A DNA stretch of 7,724 nt, from NCBI GenBank assembly GCA_900552395.1, contig URZJ01000076.1, positions 1-7,724 of the forward strand. The letters run 5' to 3'. Positions 5,425 to 7,724 of the stretch are shown in pieces; the first letter of the stretch is position 1; every line of letters starts with the position of its first letter. The notes beneath the pieces were generated by a model. It searched no databases. It was given only the letters and a program-made list of their open reading frames with translations, and had not been told where the DNA came from. The DNA is from an uncultured Collinsella sp. (GTDB taxonomy: Bacteria; Actinomycetota; Coriobacteriia; Coriobacteriales; Coriobacteriaceae). The position numbers were made by a program, and so were the translations under genes.

Positions 5425-6967
5425 ATGCCTATCATCGCAGCGCTCGTTGGCATCATTTTGGGTGCCATCGCCGCCATTGCCTACATGCGCACCGCCAAGC
5501 AGGGTAGTCTTCACGAGGCCGACGAAAAAATCCAGTCGGCACACGCACAGGCTGAGTCCCTGATCGGTGATGCTAAGCGTCAGGCCGAGACCCTCAAAAA
5601 AGAGGCTCTGCTCGAGGCTAAAGAGGAGATCATCAAGAACAAGCAGGCCGCCGAGGCCGAGGACAAGCAACGAGATTCGTACGCTCGAGAACCGCGTGAT
5701 GCAGCGCGAGGAATCCCTCGATCGCCGCAACGACGCTCTCGACAAGCGCGAGCATCAGCTGTCCAGCCAGGCCGGTCAGGTCGAGAAGCGCTCCCGTGAG
5801 CTCGAGGAGCTCTGCGCAAAGCAGACCTCCGAGCTCGAGCGTATCGCCGACCTTACCCGCGAGGACGCCCACAAGGAGCTCCTCAATAAGGTTCGCGGCG
5901 AGGTCACCCACGAGGCCGCCACGATCATTCGCGAGTCCGAGCAGCAGGTTCGCGCCGAGTGCCACAAGACCGCCCAGGAAATTCTGTCTCTGGCGATTCA
6001 GCGCTGCGCTGCCGACCACACTGCCGAGGTCACCGTTACCTCCGTGCACATTCCCTCTGATGACCTCAAGGGCCGTATCATCGGTCGCGAGGGTCGCAAC
6101 ATCCGGACCTTCGAGCAGGTTTCCGGCGTCAACCTCGTGATCGACGACACGCCCGAGACCGTCGTTCTTTCGAGCTTCGACCCGGTCCGTCGTGAGACCG
6201 CCCGTGTCGCCCTCGAGAACCTCATCGCCGACGGCCGCATTCACCCTGCCCGTATCGAGGAGATGTATCACAAGGCCGCCGACCTGGTTCAGCAGCGCGT
6301 GCGCGAGGCTGGCGAGCAGGCTGCCTTCGATACCGGCATCCACGACCTGCACCCCGAGATCGTCAAGACCCTTGGTGCCCTGCGCTACCGTACCTCGTTT
6401 GGTCAGAACGTACTTCAGCACTCCCTCGAGGTCTCTGATCTGTGCGGCGTGATGGCTTCCGAGCTTGGCCTGGACGTTGTGACTGCCAAGCGCGCTGGCC
6501 TGCTGCACGACCTGGGCAAGGCAATCGACCATGACGTCGAGGGCCCGCATGCCGTCATCGGCGCCGAGCTGGCCCGCCGTTATGGCGAGAAGCCCGTTAT
6601 CGTCCACGCTATCGAGGCTCACCATGCCGATGTCGACCCCAACACGGTGCTCGATGTCCTGGTGCAGGCCGCCGATGCTGTCTCTGCCTCTCGCCCCGGT
6701 GCCCGTCGCGAGTCTGCCGAGAACTACATCAAGCGTCTTGAGAAGCTCGAGGAGATCGCCAACTCCCATGACGGCGTCGAGCGCACCTATGCCATGCAGG
6801 CTGGTCGCGAGGTCCACGTCATGGTTCAGCCGGACAAGATCTCCGATGCCCAGTCCACGGTCCTGGCTCACGATATCGCTCATCAGATCGAGGAAGAGAT
6901 GGAGTATCCCGGTCAGGTGCGCGTCGTCGTGATTCGCGAGAGCCGCGCTGTCGATATCGCTAAATAA
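5425..6967 (+). pseudogene. rny: Ribonuclease Y, frameshifted
   Basis: RNase Y is a membrane-anchored endoribonuclease that initiates mRNA decay in many Gram-positives. The N-terminus has a transmembrane helix (about residues 2-20), followed by a long charged coiled coil including KKEALLEAKEEI. A KH domain has GRIIGREGRNIRTFE (GREG at 6083-6094), and the HD domain has LLHDLGKAIDH with the catalytic HD pair at 6506-6511. The C-terminus VIRESRAVDIAK is typical. Frame is lost after AEDK (codon ending 5667) and regained at 5669 with NEIRTLENRV. Aligned to the B. subtilis RERRNEL segment, three residues are missing but only one base remains, so an 8-base loss fits. Restored length is about 516 aa (B. 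subtilis 520). As written the product is 124 aa, lacking KH and HD. The downstream part is fully conserved, so a recent mutation or a sequence error is more likely than old decay. Confidence 0.92.
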
Positions 6968-6968
6968 C

Positions 6969-7724
6969 ATGAGCGACGCGAACGAGCTCATCTCATTTAT
7001 CGCGTCGATGTCGGGGGAGGGCAACCTTCGCGTCGAGGAGAACCTTGGCGAGGGGTATGTCCGCCTCCGCGTTTCGGAGGCCGAGCGGCGCCAGGCTAAG
7101 CACGACATTCAGCATGTCGAGGACATCGTCATCGAAATGCTCCGTAATGCTCGCGATGCCGGCGCCGACAAGGTCTATCTCGCCACGACCAAGGAAGATG
7201 GCGTCCGCACGCTTGTCTTTCTGGATAACGGTTCGGGCGTTCCGCAGGATATGCAAGAGCGAATCTTTGATGCCCGCGTTACCTCCAAGCTCGAGAGCAT
7301 GAAGATGGACCGTTGGGGCGTTCACGGTCGTGGCATGGCATTGTTTTCGATTAAGCAGAACACCGACGAGGCCCGTGTGGTCACGTCCGGCGTCGATCTT
7401 GGTTCAGCCTTCAAGGTGAGCGTTGCGGCCGACCGCCTCAGTGAGCGTGCCGATCAGTCCAGCTGGCCCCAGGCCGTCAAGGATGAGGACGGACGTTATG
7501 TCTGCGCTCGCGGTCCACATAATATTATTCGCGCTGCTTGTGAGTTTGCGCTCGAGGAGTTGCGTGGTTGCGATGTCTATCTTGGTTCTCCGTCTGAGAT
7601 TGCCGCGACCCTTTATGCTCAGGCGTCAAGTCGGCTCGATACGTCTCGTCTCCTGTTCATTGATGACGAGAGCGAGCTTCCGGTTGTCGATCGTTTAGGC
7701 CTTGCTTCTGATGCCGAGGACTTT
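6969..7724 (+). CDS. GHKL-family ATP-binding protein, 3'-truncated by window edge
   Basis: The frame is open for 252 codons to the last base of the window, so the C-terminus is missing. It shows Bergerat-fold ATPase motifs: N-box IVIEMLRNARDAGA (E56, N60, D63), G1 motif DNGSGVP (D86, G88, G90) and G2 motif GVHGRGMALFSIK (G117, G120, G122). Between G1 and G2 comes FDARVTSKL, resembling the TSK segment of MutL. Only about 45 residues precede the N-box, so there is no dimerisation/phosphoacceptor domain and it is not an ordinary histidine kinase. The ATG lies one nucleotide after the rny stop and has no clear Shine-Dalgarno, which implies translational coupling to rny. The substrate is unknown; I do not recognise a named gene. 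A nucleotide-driven conformational switch or clamp is inferred from the fold only. Confidence 0.85.
   Translation, partial: MSDANELISFIASMSGEGNLRVEENLGEGYVRLRVSEAERRQAKHDIQHVEDIVIEMLRNARDAGADKVYLATTKEDGVRTLVFLDNGSGVPQDMQERIFDARVTSKLESMKMDRWGVHGRGMALFSIKQNTDEARVVTSGVDLGSAFKVSVAADRLSERADQSSWPQAVKDEDGRYVCARGPHNIIRAACEFALEELRGCDVYLGSPSEIAATLYAQASSRLDTSRLLFIDDESELPVVDRLGLASDAEDF

Noticed and set aside
6969..7724. Calling the last gene a sensor histidine kinase.
   Set aside because: Only about 45 residues precede the ATPase N-box, leaving no room for a phosphoacceptor helix pair, and the segment between G1 and G2 looks MutL-like.

Overview
The window is a compact run of housekeeping genes, all on the + strand, from a high-GC bacterium. 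Order: yajQ – rimO – pgsA – cinA (C-terminal type) – [LexA-controlled promoter] – recA – recX – [leader region] – rny (RNase Y) – a GHKL-type ATPase gene that runs off the right edge. Strong third-position G/C, a perfect CGAAC-N4-GTTCG SOS box of the Gram-positive/actinobacterial type, and RNase Y just after recA-recX together point to a Gram-positive lineage. My best guess is the Coriobacteriia (Collinsella-like gut Actinobacteria). This rests on recall of protein style and gene order, not on a search.

Region 1 (3-3110): four closely packed genes with gaps of about 6 to 30 nt, probably one transcript. They encode a YajQ nucleotide-binding protein, the ribosomal protein S12 methylthiotransferase RimO, phosphatidylglycerophosphate synthase PgsA, and a stand-alone CinA C-terminal amidase. 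The run closes with a GC-rich hairpin. rimO is broken by a frameshift near 1272.

Region 2 (3111-5167): recA has its own promoter, TTGACC-N17-TACTAT, with a perfect LexA box lying in the spacer. An 11-bp-period TTTGG array lies just upstream. recX follows recA after 11 nt, so RecA and its modulator should be co-induced by DNA damage.

Region 3 (5168-7724): a 257-nt gap holds a near-consensus promoter (TTGACA-N17-TACGAT) and a leader of about 160 nt. The leader carries a weak hairpin and then a strong 11-bp, GUAA-capped, terminator-like hairpin only about 26 nt before the rny ribosome binding site. This layout suggests attenuation or autoregulation of rny, or a short independent RNA. rny itself carries a frameshift near 5668 that fits an 8-base loss. 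One nucleotide after the rny stop begins an ATP-binding protein with Bergerat-fold (GHKL) motifs arranged more like MutL than like a histidine kinase. It is incomplete at the window end.

I see no mobile element, CRISPR array, tRNA or rRNA. The least explained items are the rny leader, the GHKL ATPase coupled to rny, the phased repeat upstream of recA, and the two frameshifts in otherwise well-conserved genes, which may be sequence errors.
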